Origin: Snodgrassella alvi wkB2
GTDB taxonomy: Bacteria; Pseudomonadota; Gammaproteobacteria; Burkholderiales; Neisseriaceae
Direction: 5' to 3'
DNA: 64,000 bases
NCBI RefSeq assembly: GCF_000600005.1
Contig: NZ_CP007446.1
Location: 1,762,894 to 1,826,893 of the forward strand
Below are positions 1-9,762 of this stretch, in pieces. Position numbers and translations under genes: made by a program. Every line of letters starts with the position of its first letter. Position 1 is the stretch's first letter. The notes under the pieces are model-generated. The model ran no database searches and was not told the DNA's origin. It saw only the letters and a program-made list of their open reading frames with translations.

Positions 1-89
1 TGGTGTGAATCTCTTTGCACTACAATCATATTAAGAGGTTTCCAGAAATATATCTGGATTATTTTTCAATAGTTTATGGAGTAAACAAC

Positions 90-1160
90 ATGAAAGCAAT
101 GGTGTACTACGGAGCAGGTGACATTCGTTTTGAAGAACGTACTAAACCAGTTATTATCGAACCAACTGATGCAATCATTCGTTTAACCCGGACAACTATT
201 TGCGGTACCGATCTGGGTATCTGGAAAGGAAAAAATCCAGAGATTGAACAAACCGCCATTCAAAAAGACGGTCAATTCAACGGTCGCATTCTCGGGCATG
301 AAGGGATTGGTATTATTGAAGAAACAGGCAGTGCGGTTAAAAATTTTAAAAAAGGCGATAAAGTCATTATTTCCTGTGTCAGCCGCTGTGGTACTTGTGA
401 AAACTGTCAGAAACAGCTTTATGCACATTGCCAGAGTGGTGGCGGCTGGATTATGGGCTACATGATTGATGGTACTCAGGCTGAATACGTACGTACTCCC
501 TTTGCAGATAATTCACTTTACCGATTACCGGCAAATTTAAATGAAGATGTGGCCGTTTTGTTGTCAGATGCCTTACCTACTGCACATGAAATCGGTGTGC
601 AATATGGTGATGTTAAACCCGGCGATACAGTAGCCATTGTCGGTGCCGGCCCGGTAGGAATGAGTTGTTTATTGACCGCACAACTATATTCTCCCTCCCA
701 GATTATCATGATTGATATGGATGATAACCGCCTGCATATGGCAAAAGAGCTGGGTGCCACGCAAATCATTAATTCTGCCAGTGAAGACGCAGTAGCACGT
801 GTTCTGGAGTACACCGGCGGCCGCGGAGTAGACTGCGCTATGGAAGCTGTAGGTCTTGAAGCCACATGGAATATCTGTCAGCGTGTGGTAAAAGAAGGCG
901 GACACTTGGCTAACGTAGGTGTACATGGGCAGTCAGTCAACTTTGAGCTGGAAAAACTCTGGATTAAAAATCTTACCATTACCACAGGTCTGGTTAATGC
1001 CAATACTACCGGCATGTTGCTGAAAACCTGTTGCTCAGGCAAACTGCCGATGGAAAAGCTGGCTACACACCACTTCCACTTTAATGAACTGGAAAAAGCT
1101 TATGATGTCTTTAAGCATGCAGCAGATGAAAAAGCCATGAAAGTTATTATTGATTATTGA
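90..1160 (+). CDS. Zinc-dependent alcohol dehydrogenase (MDR family)
   Basis: Probable NAD(P)-dependent oxidation of an alcohol or reduction of an aldehyde/ketone in the cytoplasm; substrate unknown. The 356-residue protein has catalytic-zinc ligands Cys38 (ICGTD) and His70-Glu71 (GHE). A structural-zinc lobe follows with four cysteines spaced C-x2-C-x2-C-x7-C, then a GAGPVG dinucleotide-binding loop. I chose the ATG at 90 because GGAG lies just upstream and the family begins there; the frame stays open further upstream without support. It stands alone and ends in a strong hairpin terminator. Specificity cannot be read from sequence. Confidence 0.9.
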   Translation: MKAMVYYGAGDIRFEERTKPVIIEPTDAIIRLTRTTICGTDLGIWKGKNPEIEQTAIQKDGQFNGRILGHEGIGIIEETGSAVKNFKKGDKVIISCVSRCGTCENCQKQLYAHCQSGGGWIMGYMIDGTQAEYVRTPFADNSLYRLPANLNEDVAVLLSDALPTAHEIGVQYGDVKPGDTVAIVGAGPVGMSCLLTAQLYSPSQIIMIDMDDNRLHMAKELGATQIINSASEDAVARVLEYTGGRGVDCAMEAVGLEATWNICQRVVKEGGHLANVGVHGQSVNFELEKLWIKNLTITTGLVNANTTGMLLKTCCSGKLPMEKLATHHFHFNELEKAYDVFKHAADEKAMKVIIDY

Positions 1161-1200
1161 ATACTGCCGATCAGATAACAGCTTTAAGTAAATCTGCCCT

Positions 1201-1237
1201 AATAAATAAAGCAGCCATTAAGGCTGCTTTATTTATT
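1201..1237. terminator. Bidirectional rho-independent terminator after the alcohol dehydrogenase
   Basis: A perfect 16-bp inverted repeat (1201-1216 and 1222-1237) encloses a 5-nt loop, with A/T-rich outer arms giving U-tracts in both directions. It lies between the convergent dehydrogenase and purF genes and can serve both. Confidence 0.85.
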
Positions 1238-1340
1238 ACTGTCTGTTTACAAAATGATTATCTCTTTAAATCCGCTGAAAAATCGAATATTCAGCAATTC
1301 TGTTATTTATCCGATTCGCCGTAGAATTTAAAATATCAGT

Positions 1341-2876
1341 TTATTCTTCTTCATCCTCATCTTCCTGCACGCTGACACTGTGTTCAATCAAACTGGGAAC
1401 CACAAAAGAAGTGGCTAATGCATTTTTATTCTCAGAAAGATGTTGCAGATAAGCTTCATCAACATCACCCGTAATATAACGGCCGTCAAAGCAAGAACTG
1501 TCAAAACCTTCAATTTGCGGATTCAGCTTTAAAACTACCTCTTTTAAATCATCCAGATCCTGAAATACAACACCATCGGCACCAATTTCCGCAGCCACCT
1601 GCTCTGCATTACGCCGGTATGAAATCAATTCTTCCCGGGTTGGCATATCGATACCATAAACATTCGGAAACAATACAGCCGGCGCAGCAGAAGCAAAGTA
1701 AACTTTTATCGCTCCTGCTTCACGCACCATATCCACAATTTCCCGGCTGGTTGTACCACGTACAATAGAATCATCTACCAGCAGAACTTTTTTACCACTA
1801 AACTCATAATTCATCGGATTAAGCTTTTGCCGCACAGATTTTTTACGCACAGCCTGCCCGGGCATAATAAATGTCCGGCCGATATAACGATTTTTAAATA
1901 GTCCTTCCCGGTAAGGCTTATTCAAATGCAAAGCCAGCTCCATAGCACTGGGACGGCTGGTGTCCGGTACAGGCATAATTACATCAATGTCTGCTAAATC
2001 CAGTGTCCGTTTTACCTTTTCTGCCAGTGTTACCCCCATATTCAGACGAGCCTGATATACCGATACTCCGTCGATTACAGAGTCCGGGCGGGCAAAGTAT
2101 ACATATTCAAACAGACAGGGCATCAGATGAGGTTCCTGTGCGCACTGCTGTGAAAATAACTGGCCTTCATTACTGATAAAAATAGCTTCACCGGGTGCCA
2201 CATCCCTTACCAGCTCATAATCCAGACTAGGGAAAACCACAGATTCAGAAGCAACGACATAATCTGTATGACCGTTCTCTTCCCTTTTACCCAGACACAG
2301 AGGCCGGATACCAAGTGGATCACGAAAAGCCAGTAAACCATAACCGGCAATTAATGCCACCACACCATACGCACCATGCACTCGTTTATGCAGTGCGGCC
2401 ACAGCGGCAAAAATATCCGATAAAGCCAGTGCAGTACGATTCCCAACCTGATTTTCCAGCTCTCGTGCCAGTACATTAAGTAGCACTTCAGAATCAGAGC
2501 GGGTATTTACATGGCGTAATTCAGTAAAACAGACATTTTTAAATAACTCCTCGGTATTGGTCAGATTACCATTATGTGCCAGCACAATTCCGAAAGGGGA
2601 ATTTACATAAAAAGGTTGCGCTTCAGCACTGCAATTGGCATTTCCGGCTGTCGGATAACGGACATGAGCAATACCAACATTACCTATCAGTTCTCGCATA
2701 TTACGGGTACGGAATACATCACGTACCATACCGCGACCTTTATGCATGTGAAACATAGTACCCTCAGCGGTAACAATTCCGGCAGCATCCTGTCCGCGAT
2801 GTTGCAGCATCTGTAAACCATCATACAAAAGCTGATTTACCGGTTCATGTGCCACAATACCCAATACACCACACAT
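1341..2876 (-). CDS. purF: Amidophosphoribosyltransferase
   Basis: First committed step of purine synthesis: PRPP plus glutamine gives 5-phosphoribosylamine. The N-terminal class II glutaminase domain starts with nucleophile Cys2 (MCGVLGIV); the C-terminal phosphoribosyltransferase domain carries the PRPP loop VLLVDDSIVRGTTS. At 511 residues it is family length. I chose the second ATG: the first, 12 bases upstream, overlaps the GGAGA ribosome site, while the second is correctly spaced from it and exposes the catalytic Cys. It is the last gene of the folC-SPOR-cvpA-purF series, separated from cvpA by a palindromic hairpin. An acidic tail ends the protein. Confidence 0.97.
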   Translation of the reverse strand: MCGVLGIVAHEPVNQLLYDGLQMLQHRGQDAAGIVTAEGTMFHMHKGRGMVRDVFRTRNMRELIGNVGIAHVRYPTAGNANCSAEAQPFYVNSPFGIVLAHNGNLTNTEELFKNVCFTELRHVNTRSDSEVLLNVLARELENQVGNRTALALSDIFAAVAALHKRVHGAYGVVALIAGYGLLAFRDPLGIRPLCLGKREENGHTDYVVASESVVFPSLDYELVRDVAPGEAIFISNEGQLFSQQCAQEPHLMPCLFEYVYFARPDSVIDGVSVYQARLNMGVTLAEKVKRTLDLADIDVIMPVPDTSRPSAMELALHLNKPYREGLFKNRYIGRTFIMPGQAVRKKSVRQKLNPMNYEFSGKKVLLVDDSIVRGTTSREIVDMVREAGAIKVYFASAAPAVLFPNVYGIDMPTREELISYRRNAEQVAAEIGADGVVFQDLDDLKEVVLKLNPQIEGFDSSCFDGRYITGDVDEAYLQHLSENKNALATSFVVPSLIEHSVSVQEDEDEEE

Positions 2877-2903
2877 TACTTTCTCCATTCAAGACAAATA
2901 AAT

Positions 2904-2934
2904 ACGCGCGTTTTTTGTTATTAAAAACGCGCGT
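2904..2934. promoter_or_regulatory. GC-rich inverted repeat in the cvpA-purF gap
   Basis: Two 12-base arms (2904-2915 and 2923-2934), each holding ACGCGCG next to a T/A tract, form a hairpin 28 bases upstream of purF. It could be a partial terminator between cvpA and purF or a regulator site; sequence alone does not decide. Confidence 0.5.
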
Positions 2935-2961
2935 TGTATTCGGTTACTTATGTTCATGCTG

Positions 2962-3459
2962 TTATACCGATGGTGAATTCAGCTTATCAGCAAGAAAAGA
3001 CGGCAGATAAGGCACCGCCACCATCGCCAGCCTTTCAAACATGCCTGCTGTAAATGAATCCCGCCACACAGGAGATTTCGGCAAATCAGTAAAAGAACAT
3101 ATCAGCACCACTAAAGTGACAATAATAATTCCTTTAATCGCACCGAAACAGGCGCCCAGCATACGGTTAACTCCGCCAAGCCCGATCGATTTCAATGCTG
3201 AAGTAATCACTGTGCGCATCAGACGCTGAATAATCCACAAAACACCGAATACCATCACATATGATAATGAAACAGCCAATGCCCGTGGCTGCATAGTCGT
3301 AAAAGCCATATCAGCCACAGGTGCGGCCAGCAACTTGGCTCCGACAAATGCAACCACCCAGCATAACAGTGAAGCTATTTCGCCCACCAGCCCGCGCATC
3401 ATAGCAACCAAAGTTGTTAACAATATCAGGCCGAGAGCCAGCACATCAAAAAGGGTCAT
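2962..3459 (-). CDS. cvpA: CvpA family inner-membrane protein
   Basis: A 165-residue hydrophobic protein with about four membrane segments, starting MTLFDVLALGLILL and holding the glycine-rich MMRGLVGEIASLL turn typical of CvpA (colicin V production protein). The family is linked to envelope homeostasis; no enzymatic activity is known to me. It sits 14 bases after the SPOR-domain gene and before purF, the usual neighbourhood, so co-transcription is likely. Confidence 0.92.
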   Translation of the reverse strand: MTLFDVLALGLILLTTLVAMMRGLVGEIASLLCWVVAFVGAKLLAAPVADMAFTTMQPRALAVSLSYVMVFGVLWIIQRLMRTVITSALKSIGLGGVNRMLGACFGAIKGIIIVTLVVLICSFTDLPKSPVWRDSFTAGMFERLAMVAVPYLPSFLADKLNSPSV

Positions 3460-3473
3460 GCAATACCAACTTC

Positions 3474-4652
3474 CTATAAACCAATTACCAGTCCGTCCAG
3501 TCCTGCAGCATGCACTTTATCCAGATTTTGCAAAGCCTGACTGCGATTATTATAAACCTGGCTGCGTACCCGATACAGTGTGCCTTTACTAGTCTGACTT
3601 TTACTGATACTGGTAGTGACACCGGCAACAGACAGTCTTTGCTGTACCAGATTGGCCTGCGCCTCAGTGGTATAGGCACCAATCTGAATCACCGTTCGTT
3701 CAACAGGCGGTTTATTATTGCTACTGGTAGCATTGCCTCGATTCTGACCGGAAGCAGAATTTTTAGACACCGTACCGGCTGCTTTATTTTCCAATATCTG
3801 CTGCGGTGTCAGCTTACCGCCTGCCGTATTATTTGCCGGTTTTGCTGTCGATGCCGGTTTTACGGGTACTGGATTTTTATTTATTGGTTTAGGTGTTGCA
3901 GACACAGGTTTTTTTTCTGTATTAGCAACTTCGCTTCTGTTTTTTACTACAGGTGTAGTATCAACTGTACTGGCTGGTGTTTTATTCACCGGCTTTACTG
4001 TTACAGGTTCAGTTTTAGGGCGGTTACTGCTTACCGTATTAACAAGAACCTGTTTAGTTTTTTCTGTTGTTTCTACCGGAGTTCTGTTGATAACCGGTTT
4101 TGGTTTAACAACTGGTACTGCTTCAGTATGTACTTGTTGTCTGTTATTTTTTTCAACAATCTTTCTTTCAGAAGACGGTTTGATACCTGCTGAATCAGTA
4201 TCATTCGGCCGTCGCTCTGACGGTACCGGAGTTTTTACCGGTGTATTATTTATTTTAGCCGGCAAGACAGGTTTAGGATGTGTTGTTTCTTCACGCATCA
4301 CAGGTCTGGATATACTGTTTTCCTGTTTATGTTCAGATGCCGCAGATGCATTACCCGAACCGACAGTTGTATTTACCGCAGATGATCTTGCCGCCGTTAC
4401 CGGTTCCAGTACTATAGCTGAAGCAGACTGTGCCTGCGCAACACTCGCCTGAGACACCATACCTGCTGTGCCAGAAGCTGTTTCTGACGAAGCAGTTCTG
4501 ACTTCAAGCTGCGGTGCCGGTACAGACTGAGGCGTACGACGGCTCAGCATAATAACCAGCAATATAGCAGCAATAACTACCATAATTAATGCACCTACCA
4601 AACGGCGCCTGTTGCGCCGTTTCAGCTGTTCATAATTTTCCTGTGCATTCAT
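3474..4652 (-). CDS. SPOR-domain cell-division protein, DedD/FtsN-like
   Basis: A bitopic inner-membrane protein: a short basic cytoplasmic tail (NRRRL), one membrane helix at about residues 18-37, a long Pro/Lys/Thr/Val-rich low-complexity periplasmic linker (about 45-305), and a C-terminal SPOR domain (about 312-390, beginning VIQIGAYTTEAQA). SPOR domains bind denuded septal peptidoglycan. The position between folC and cvpA matches dedD in other proteobacteria. The linker is long for DedD, so FtsN-like is an alternative name. Start ATG at 4652. Confidence 0.85.
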   Translation of the reverse strand: MNAQENYEQLKRRNRRRLVGALIMVVIAAILLVIMLSRRTPQSVPAPQLEVRTASSETASGTAGMVSQASVAQAQSASAIVLEPVTAARSSAVNTTVGSGNASAASEHKQENSISRPVMREETTHPKPVLPAKINNTPVKTPVPSERRPNDTDSAGIKPSSERKIVEKNNRQQVHTEAVPVVKPKPVINRTPVETTEKTKQVLVNTVSSNRPKTEPVTVKPVNKTPASTVDTTPVVKNRSEVANTEKKPVSATPKPINKNPVPVKPASTAKPANNTAGGKLTPQQILENKAAGTVSKNSASGQNRGNATSSNNKPPVERTVIQIGAYTTEAQANLVQQRLSVAGVTTSISKSQTSKGTLYRVRSQVYNNRSQALQNLDKVHAAGLDGLVIGL

Positions 4653-4695
4653 TAATCACTAACTCCTCTGACCTTATCGTTTCTATTTTCAGAAT

Positions 4696-6000
4696 TTACC
4701 TTGAAGATAAATCTATTATTTCTGCTACTGTATGAAACGAACCAAATACAACGATTCTATCATTCTCACCGGCCTCTGATAAAGCAGCCTGATAAGCTTC
4801 TTTAACATCAGGATAAGCTGTCACAGCAGTAATATTATGCTGAATAAATTTTTCTTGTAAAGCCTGTATAGTCATACCGCGTGGCAAAGCAAGCGGAGCT
4901 ATCAGCCAGCAATCAAACTGATCTTTAATAATTTCCAGAACCGCATCAATGTCTTTATCAGCCAGCATACTGAATACAGCCATACGTTTTTCTGCATAGG
5001 GTAAAGCAATCAAACTGCTGCGCAATGCCCTTGCTGCATGAGGGTTATGCCCCACATCCAGTACCGTAACCGGTCGTCCGGGTAACACCTGAAATCTTCC
5101 CGGATGGCGTACGCGCAACAATCCGCGTTTAATTGCACCAATATCCAGAGGCAAACGTTCAGACAAACATTCCAGCACAGTTAATGCACAAGCTGCATTA
5201 CTAAGCTGAAAATTACCGCGCAATACAGGTATCGGTAAAGCATGACGGGCATGCTCACCTGTATACAAACTACTTTTCTGCGGATGAAAACGATACGACC
5301 ACTGCTGCATTTCCATCTTATGGCAATCAAAATCTCGACCAAGCAAAAGTAAATCTGCCCCCACCTCTGCAGCATGCGATGACAGACTGTGCGGTACAGG
5401 AATCTGAGCACAAATTACAGGCTTTCCAGCACGCATAATGCCTGCTTTTTCAAATGCCACTTTTTCTACTGTATCACCAAGAAATGCCTCATGATCCAAA
5501 TCAACACTGGTAATCACCGCCACATCGGCATCAAATATATTGACAGCATCCAGCCGCCCGCCCAGCCCTACTTCCAGTATCATTACGTCTACCTGCTGGC
5601 GTATAAATACATCTACGGCAGCCAGCGTATTAAACTCAAAATAGGTTAACGGTATCTCAGCCCGTGCTGTCTCTATATGCTCAAACGCACTGACAATCAA
5701 ATCATCAGCAACAGCTTCACCATTAATCGCAATACGTTCATTAAAACGTAACAAATGCGGGCTGGTTAAGGTACCAACCCGATAACCGGCTTCATGATAA
5801 ATCTGTGTCAGATAAGCGCACACCGAACCCTTACCATTGGTTCCGCCAACAACAATCAGCGGACATACCGGCTTTAAACCCATCCGGTCACGGACAGCGC
5901 CTACCCTGGCCAGCCCCATTTCAATTTCGCCGCCGGCCACACCATTTTCCAAATGTTGCAGCCATGAAGACAAACCAGTTGCATGAAATTTTTCTGCCAT
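4696..6000 (-). CDS. folC: Bifunctional folylpolyglutamate / dihydrofolate synthase
   Basis: Adds glutamate to dihydropteroate and to reduced folates using ATP, in the cytoplasm. The 434-residue protein has the Mur-ligase P-loop (GGTNGKGSVCAYL, about residues 52-64), the metal-binding ITSVDLDHEAFLG segment, and LDVGHNPHAARAL in the C-terminal domain. It heads the SPOR-cvpA-purF series; the small membrane-protein gene upstream ends five bases before it, so translation may be coupled. Confidence 0.96.
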   Translation of the reverse strand: MAEKFHATGLSSWLQHLENGVAGGEIEMGLARVGAVRDRMGLKPVCPLIVVGGTNGKGSVCAYLTQIYHEAGYRVGTLTSPHLLRFNERIAINGEAVADDLIVSAFEHIETARAEIPLTYFEFNTLAAVDVFIRQQVDVMILEVGLGGRLDAVNIFDADVAVITSVDLDHEAFLGDTVEKVAFEKAGIMRAGKPVICAQIPVPHSLSSHAAEVGADLLLLGRDFDCHKMEMQQWSYRFHPQKSSLYTGEHARHALPIPVLRGNFQLSNAACALTVLECLSERLPLDIGAIKRGLLRVRHPGRFQVLPGRPVTVLDVGHNPHAARALRSSLIALPYAEKRMAVFSMLADKDIDAVLEIIKDQFDCWLIAPLALPRGMTIQALQEKFIQHNITAVTAYPDVKEAYQAALSEAGENDRIVVFGSFHTVAEIIDLSSR

Positions 6001-6004
6001 TATT

Positions 6005-6490
6005 TTAATTCTTATCCTTCAGCCTGAGCCTGCGGATTACCTTATTCAAGATTGATTGCCTCAAAACAGATTGTGTATTGTTTGGCTGACACCAACGTAC
6101 CCATACTTGTAATCTTCGCCATGCCTGCGCATCGGTCATATCCGGTAGCAAAAGCTGGTATACGCAGCCGCGCGAAGTTTGCCAGTGTAAAGCCATCATA
6201 TTTGCTCTGATAACAATACCACTGCAACACAGTTTAGCCGGTACTGCAGCTTTGCCCTGTGTAAATAGCAGTGAAGCCTGCCCCTGTGGACTGATTTCAA
6301 TTTTTTTGACTCTACCTTGCCGCAAGCCATAACTTGCCCATAATGCAGATAATAACCATGCCAGCAGCCATACCAGACACAACCAGCCTGTGCTGTAGAA
6401 CACAATAGCCACTAGTGTCAGTACATGCATAATCACCGCCAGATAAAAAGCACATCGGGATGGCTTCAGCCGCACAACACACGCCATCAT
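6005..6490 (-). CDS. Small membrane protein, YgfX-like
   Basis: A 161-residue protein with two close hydrophobic segments (about 14-32 and 34-52), then a soluble tail with a beta-rich stretch and LLLPDMTDAQAWRRLQVW near the end. This architecture and tail pattern resemble the YgfX (CptA-like) family, short two-helix inner-membrane proteins of uncertain role. It starts with tandem ATGs at 6490/6487, lies six bases after the next gene upstream, and abuts folC. No sdhE partner is visible. Family assignment is by eye. Confidence 0.55.
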   Translation of the reverse strand: MMACVVRLKPSRCAFYLAVIMHVLTLVAIVFYSTGWLCLVWLLAWLLSALWASYGLRQGRVKKIEISPQGQASLLFTQGKAAVPAKLCCSGIVIRANMMALHWQTSRGCVYQLLLPDMTDAQAWRRLQVWVRWCQPNNTQSVLRQSILNKVIRRLRLKDKN

Positions 6491-6496
6491 CAGATA

Positions 6497-6856
6497 CTAA
6501 ACCTGTTCTTCACCATATACCGGAGATATATGTATATTTGTATCTACCAGATCCAGTACCATATCATGTACTTCTACTGTAAAAAAATTCCAGAACTGAT
6601 CAATATCCAATACCGGCCACAGCTTACGCTCAACCTCCCATGCAGACAGCTCTGCCTCAAAAATCAGATTAAAGCGTTCACCAATATAACCAATGACCTG
6701 TTCCGGAGTTTCAAATTCCGGTACCAGCAATGTAGTACAATTACTCTGTAGCTGTGACAAAGTTAACTCAGGCAAATCATCACTGGTACTTTTCAGCCAG
6801 TCGAGAAAAGCCTGAGCAGGTTTCAGCACAACAGCACTGCGATCAACAAAATACAT
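6497..6856 (-). CDS. Conserved acidic protein of unknown function
   Basis: A 119-residue acidic protein without signal peptide or membrane helix, rich in Asp/Glu and aromatic residues (e.g. LDIDQFWNFF). I do not recognise a functional family. It is first in the run 6497-YgfX-like-folC on the minus strand and diverges from the FAD oxidase gene, so its promoter should lie in 6857-6985. The even codon pattern and tight packing support a real gene. Confidence 0.75.
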   Translation of the reverse strand: MYFVDRSAVVLKPAQAFLDWLKSTSDDLPELTLSQLQSNCTTLLVPEFETPEQVIGYIGERFNLIFEAELSAWEVERKLWPVLDIDQFWNFFTVEVHDMVLDLVDTNIHISPVYGEEQV

Positions 6857-6985
6857 GCCCTATCCTTACTAATATTACTGAATAACCATATTGTACTGTA
6901 AACGTTCAGCGATAGCGTATATTTACCGCCCCGCAATTTTTAATTACCGTACAATCAGCTTATAGTGTCTACAGAGTTAACTGCC

Positions 6986-8392
6986 ATGCCTCACACCATT
7001 CATCTAGCCCGGTTTCAGCAAATCCTTACGCCTGATGAAATCCTCACTGACAATCAGCTTATCGAACCGTTTTGTACCGACCAGCGCGGCCGTTATCATG
7101 GACAGGCTTTTGCAGTATTACAACCGCATACCGTTAGCGCTGTACAGGAGATTATGCGCTATTGCCATCAGCAGCATATTCCTGTTACTCCGCAAGGCGG
7201 AAATACCGGCTTGTGCGGCGGTGCTACACCGCATGCTTCTGTTGCCGGTAAAGGAATTATCCTTTCGTTAAGTAAACTTAACCGCATGCGCAAACTCAAT
7301 CTGGCTGACAACACCATTACCGTAGAAGCCGGCATGATACTCGCTGAAGTACAGAAAATCGCTCAAACTGCCAATCGCTATTTTCCCCTGAGTCTGGCCA
7401 GTGAAGGCTCCTGTCAGATAGGTGGAAATATTGCCTGTAATGCCGGCGGTCTGAATGTAGTGCGTTATGGCACAATGCGTGATCTGGTACTGGGTCTGGA
7501 ATATGTCCTGTCTGATGGCGAACTGGTCAGTCACCTGTATCCACTGCATAAAAACACCAGTGGCTATGAAATGCGTCAGCAAATCATTGGCAGTGAAGGC
7601 ACACTGGCGATTATTACCGCAGCCACACTAAAACTGTTTGCTCCGCCGCAAAGTGTATTAACAGCATGGATTGGCGTAGACAATATTCACGCTGCCACCA
7701 GTCTGTTAGCCGCACTGAAAAATCACTTTGCCGAGCGCCTGTCCAGCTTTGAACTAATCAGTCAGGCGGCTCTGAGTTTGTCAGCCAGCTATAGTCAGTT
7801 ACGCGAACCAACTCATGCGAGCTGGCATATTCTGGTAGAACTGAGCGATAGCCTGCCGGCACAAAATTTAACCGATCCCTTAATCAGCGTACTGGAACAA
7901 GGTAACTGGCTTAATACAGTTATTGCTCAGTCTGAAACAGAACGTCAGCATTTATGGAGCTTGCGTGAAAACATATCTGCTGCACAACGCAGCCTCGGAG
8001 CTAGTATTAAGCATGATATTGTCGTTCCGATAGAACATGTTGCTGACTTTGTCGAAAACTGCCAGCAACAACTGATTAAAACCTTTCCGCAAACCAAGAC
8101 CATTTTATTCGGCCATCTCGGTGATGGCAGTCTGCATTACAACGTTTTTATTGCCGATATTATGAATAATGATGTTTATCAATATGAAGAAAACATCAAT
8201 AAAGTCGTATATGAACAGGTATTAAACTACCATGGCAGTATAGCTGCCGAACATGGCATTGGTCAGTTAAAAAATCAGTGGCTGCCACGTGTTCGCAGTA
8301 ATGCAGAAATCAAATGGATGCAGGCACAAAAACACAGCCTCGACCCTGAAGGTATCCTGAATCCCGGAAAAGTTTTACCTGTGCATACGTGA
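6986..8392 (+). CDS. FAD-linked oxidase (D-2-hydroxyacid dehydrogenase type)
   Basis: Likely oxidises a D-2-hydroxyacid such as D-lactate or D-2-hydroxyglutarate with FAD as cofactor. The PCMH-type FAD domain (about residues 40-220) has [11 protein letters not shown] and [10 protein letters not shown]; the C-terminal FAD-oxidase domain has the [10 protein letters not shown] metal/substrate motif and ends with [11 protein letters not shown] and [12 protein letters not shown]. At 468 residues it is normal length. I prefer the ATG at 6986 over an in-frame GTG at 6965, which has no ribosome site. The exact substrate is undetermined. Confidence 0.88.
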   Translation: MPHTIHLARFQQILTPDEILTDNQLIEPFCTDQRGRYHGQAFAVLQPHTVSAVQEIMRYCHQQHIPVTPQGGNTGLCGGATPHASVAGKGIILSLSKLNRMRKLNLADNTITVEAGMILAEVQKIAQTANRYFPLSLASEGSCQIGGNIACNAGGLNVVRYGTMRDLVLGLEYVLSDGELVSHLYPLHKNTSGYEMRQQIIGSEGTLAIITAATLKLFAPPQSVLTAWIGVDNIHAATSLLAALKNHFAERLSSFELISQAALSLSASYSQLREPTHASWHILVELSDSLPAQNLTDPLISVLEQGNWLNTVIAQSETERQHLWSLRENISAAQRSLGASIKHDIVVPIEHVADFVENCQQQLIKTFPQTKTILFGHLGDGSLHYNVFIADIMNNDVYQYEENINKVVYEQVLNYHGSIAAEHGIGQLKNQWLPRVRSNAEIKWMQAQKHSLDPEGILNPGKVLPVHT

Positions 8393-8417
8393 TATAGTAA
8401 GCATTTTTAAATCAACT

Positions 8418-8861
8418 ATGAATATGAGTGAAGTTACTCTGTATACCGACGGTGCCTGCAAAGGCAATCCCGGCGTGGGTGGCTGGGGAGCATTTTTACA
8501 ATCCGGCAGCCACAGTAAAGAGCTTTTCGGCGGTGAGGCTAATACCACCAATAACCGCATGGAGCTCACAGCTGTAATTCAAGGACTTGCAGCATTAAAA
8601 CGCCCGTGTATTGTTAACATCTACACAGATTCACAATATGTTAAAAACGGCATGCAGGAATGGATTCATAACTGGAAAGCACGCGGCTGGAAAACTGCCT
8701 CAAAACAGCCGGTAAAAAATGCTGAACTGTGGCAGGCACTGGACAGCGAAGTAAGTAAGCATCAGGTACACTGGCACTGGGTTAAAGGTCATGCCGGACA
8801 TCCGGGAAATGAAAAAGCTGATGAACTGGCTAATAAAGGTGTACAAATTTTTTTTAAATAA
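8418..8861 (+). CDS. rnhA: Ribonuclease HI, with altered last codons
   Basis: Cleaves RNA in RNA-DNA hybrids. The 147-residue protein keeps the four acidic metal ligands: Asp11 (TDGAC), Glu49 (RMEL), Asp71 (TDSQ) and Asp135 (ADELAN). The last eight codons (KGVQIFFK) look borrowed: a second copy of the 3' end at 9854-9900 instead reads RGVEPAE before its stop, a more ordinary tail. The divergence point is near 8833, just before an AT-rich inserted gene. Function should survive because the catalytic core is complete. Confidence 0.95.
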   Translation: MNMSEVTLYTDGACKGNPGVGGWGAFLQSGSHSKELFGGEANTTNNRMELTAVIQGLAALKRPCIVNIYTDSQYVKNGMQEWIHNWKARGWKTASKQPVKNAELWQALDSEVSKHQVHWHWVKGHAGHPGNEKADELANKGVQIFFK

Positions 8862-8930
8862 TCTTTTTATTTGTAAATTTAAACAATATTATTTTGAAAT
8901 AAAATTTCTACTTCAATAAGGGAGATTTTG

Positions 8931-9641
8931 ATGGATAATTCTATTATTAATAAGGACGAAGATTTACAAAAAAAAATGCCAGAAATACTTATATGGGCAT
9001 ATAATAAGGCAGTTAATGGAGTTGGTGGTATAGGAAGAGCAGAGGATTTAGCTAAAGAATACTTACAATCAAACAACTATAATAAATTAGAAGCTATTAA
9101 TAGTCTTATAAGATGGCAAAATGCTAAAGCAGCAACAGGAGGATTTATTACAAATTTAGGAGGTATAACAACACTGCCTGTTTCAATACCAGCCAATTTA
9201 ATTTCAAGTATATATATTCAATTAAGGATGATTGCTGCTATAGCTTGCATAAGTAAATATAATTCTAGCGTAAATGAACATGAATTAAGCGAGGATCAAG
9301 TAAGAACATTATGTATTGCTTGTCTTGCAGGAAATAATACTATAGAAGTTCTAAAACAAGCTGGCGTAACAATTGCGGAAAAATGTACTGTTGCAATGAT
9401 ACAAAAATACGTAACTAGAGATATTATTAATAATATTAATAAAGCTATCGGATTTAGACTCATTACTAAAGCTGGAAAGACAGGAGTAATAAATTTGACA
9501 AAAGCTGTACCTTTTGTAGGTGGATTAGTAGGTGCAACATTTGATGGCGTTACAACAAATCTTATTGGGAATGCCGCCAGAGATTTTTTTCTAAAAGAAG
9601 TATATTCTGAGTCAAATTCCAATGTAATAGAAATTAAATAG
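8931..9641 (+). CDS. EcsC family protein
   Basis: A 236-residue protein matching the EcsC family pattern: an N-terminal helical part, then glycine-rich hydrophobic segments (GGFITNLGGITTLPVSIPAN, with IYIQLRMIAAIA) and a C-terminal VPFVGGLVGATFDG segment. EcsC proteins are membrane-associated and of unclear function; in some bacteria they occur near toxins or defence genes. The start is the ATG at 8931 behind GGGAGA. Base composition is clearly more AT-rich than rnhA, and the gene lies between the two rnhA 3' ends, so it looks horizontally acquired. A perfect terminator follows. Confidence 0.82.
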   Translation: MDNSIINKDEDLQKKMPEILIWAYNKAVNGVGGIGRAEDLAKEYLQSNNYNKLEAINSLIRWQNAKAATGGFITNLGGITTLPVSIPANLISSIYIQLRMIAAIACISKYNSSVNEHELSEDQVRTLCIACLAGNNTIEVLKQAGVTIAEKCTVAMIQKYVTRDIINNINKAIGFRLITKAGKTGVINLTKAVPFVGGLVGATFDGVTTNLIGNAARDFFLKEVYSESNSNVIEIK

Positions 9642-9682
9642 TTATTTCAATTTTCTTATTTGTTAAAATTATTTCCATTAAC

Positions 9683-9715
9683 AAAAAATCCAAATAATAA
9701 TTATTTGGATTTTTT
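9683..9715. terminator. Rho-independent terminator after the EcsC gene
   Basis: A perfect 15-bp inverted repeat (9683-9697 and 9701-9715) with a 3-nt loop starts with an A-run and ends in a T-run, 41 bases after the EcsC stop. Confidence 0.85.
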
Positions 9716-9762
9716 TGTATTTAAATGTTTAAGGTAACATTATATTTTGCCATTCATTTCAA

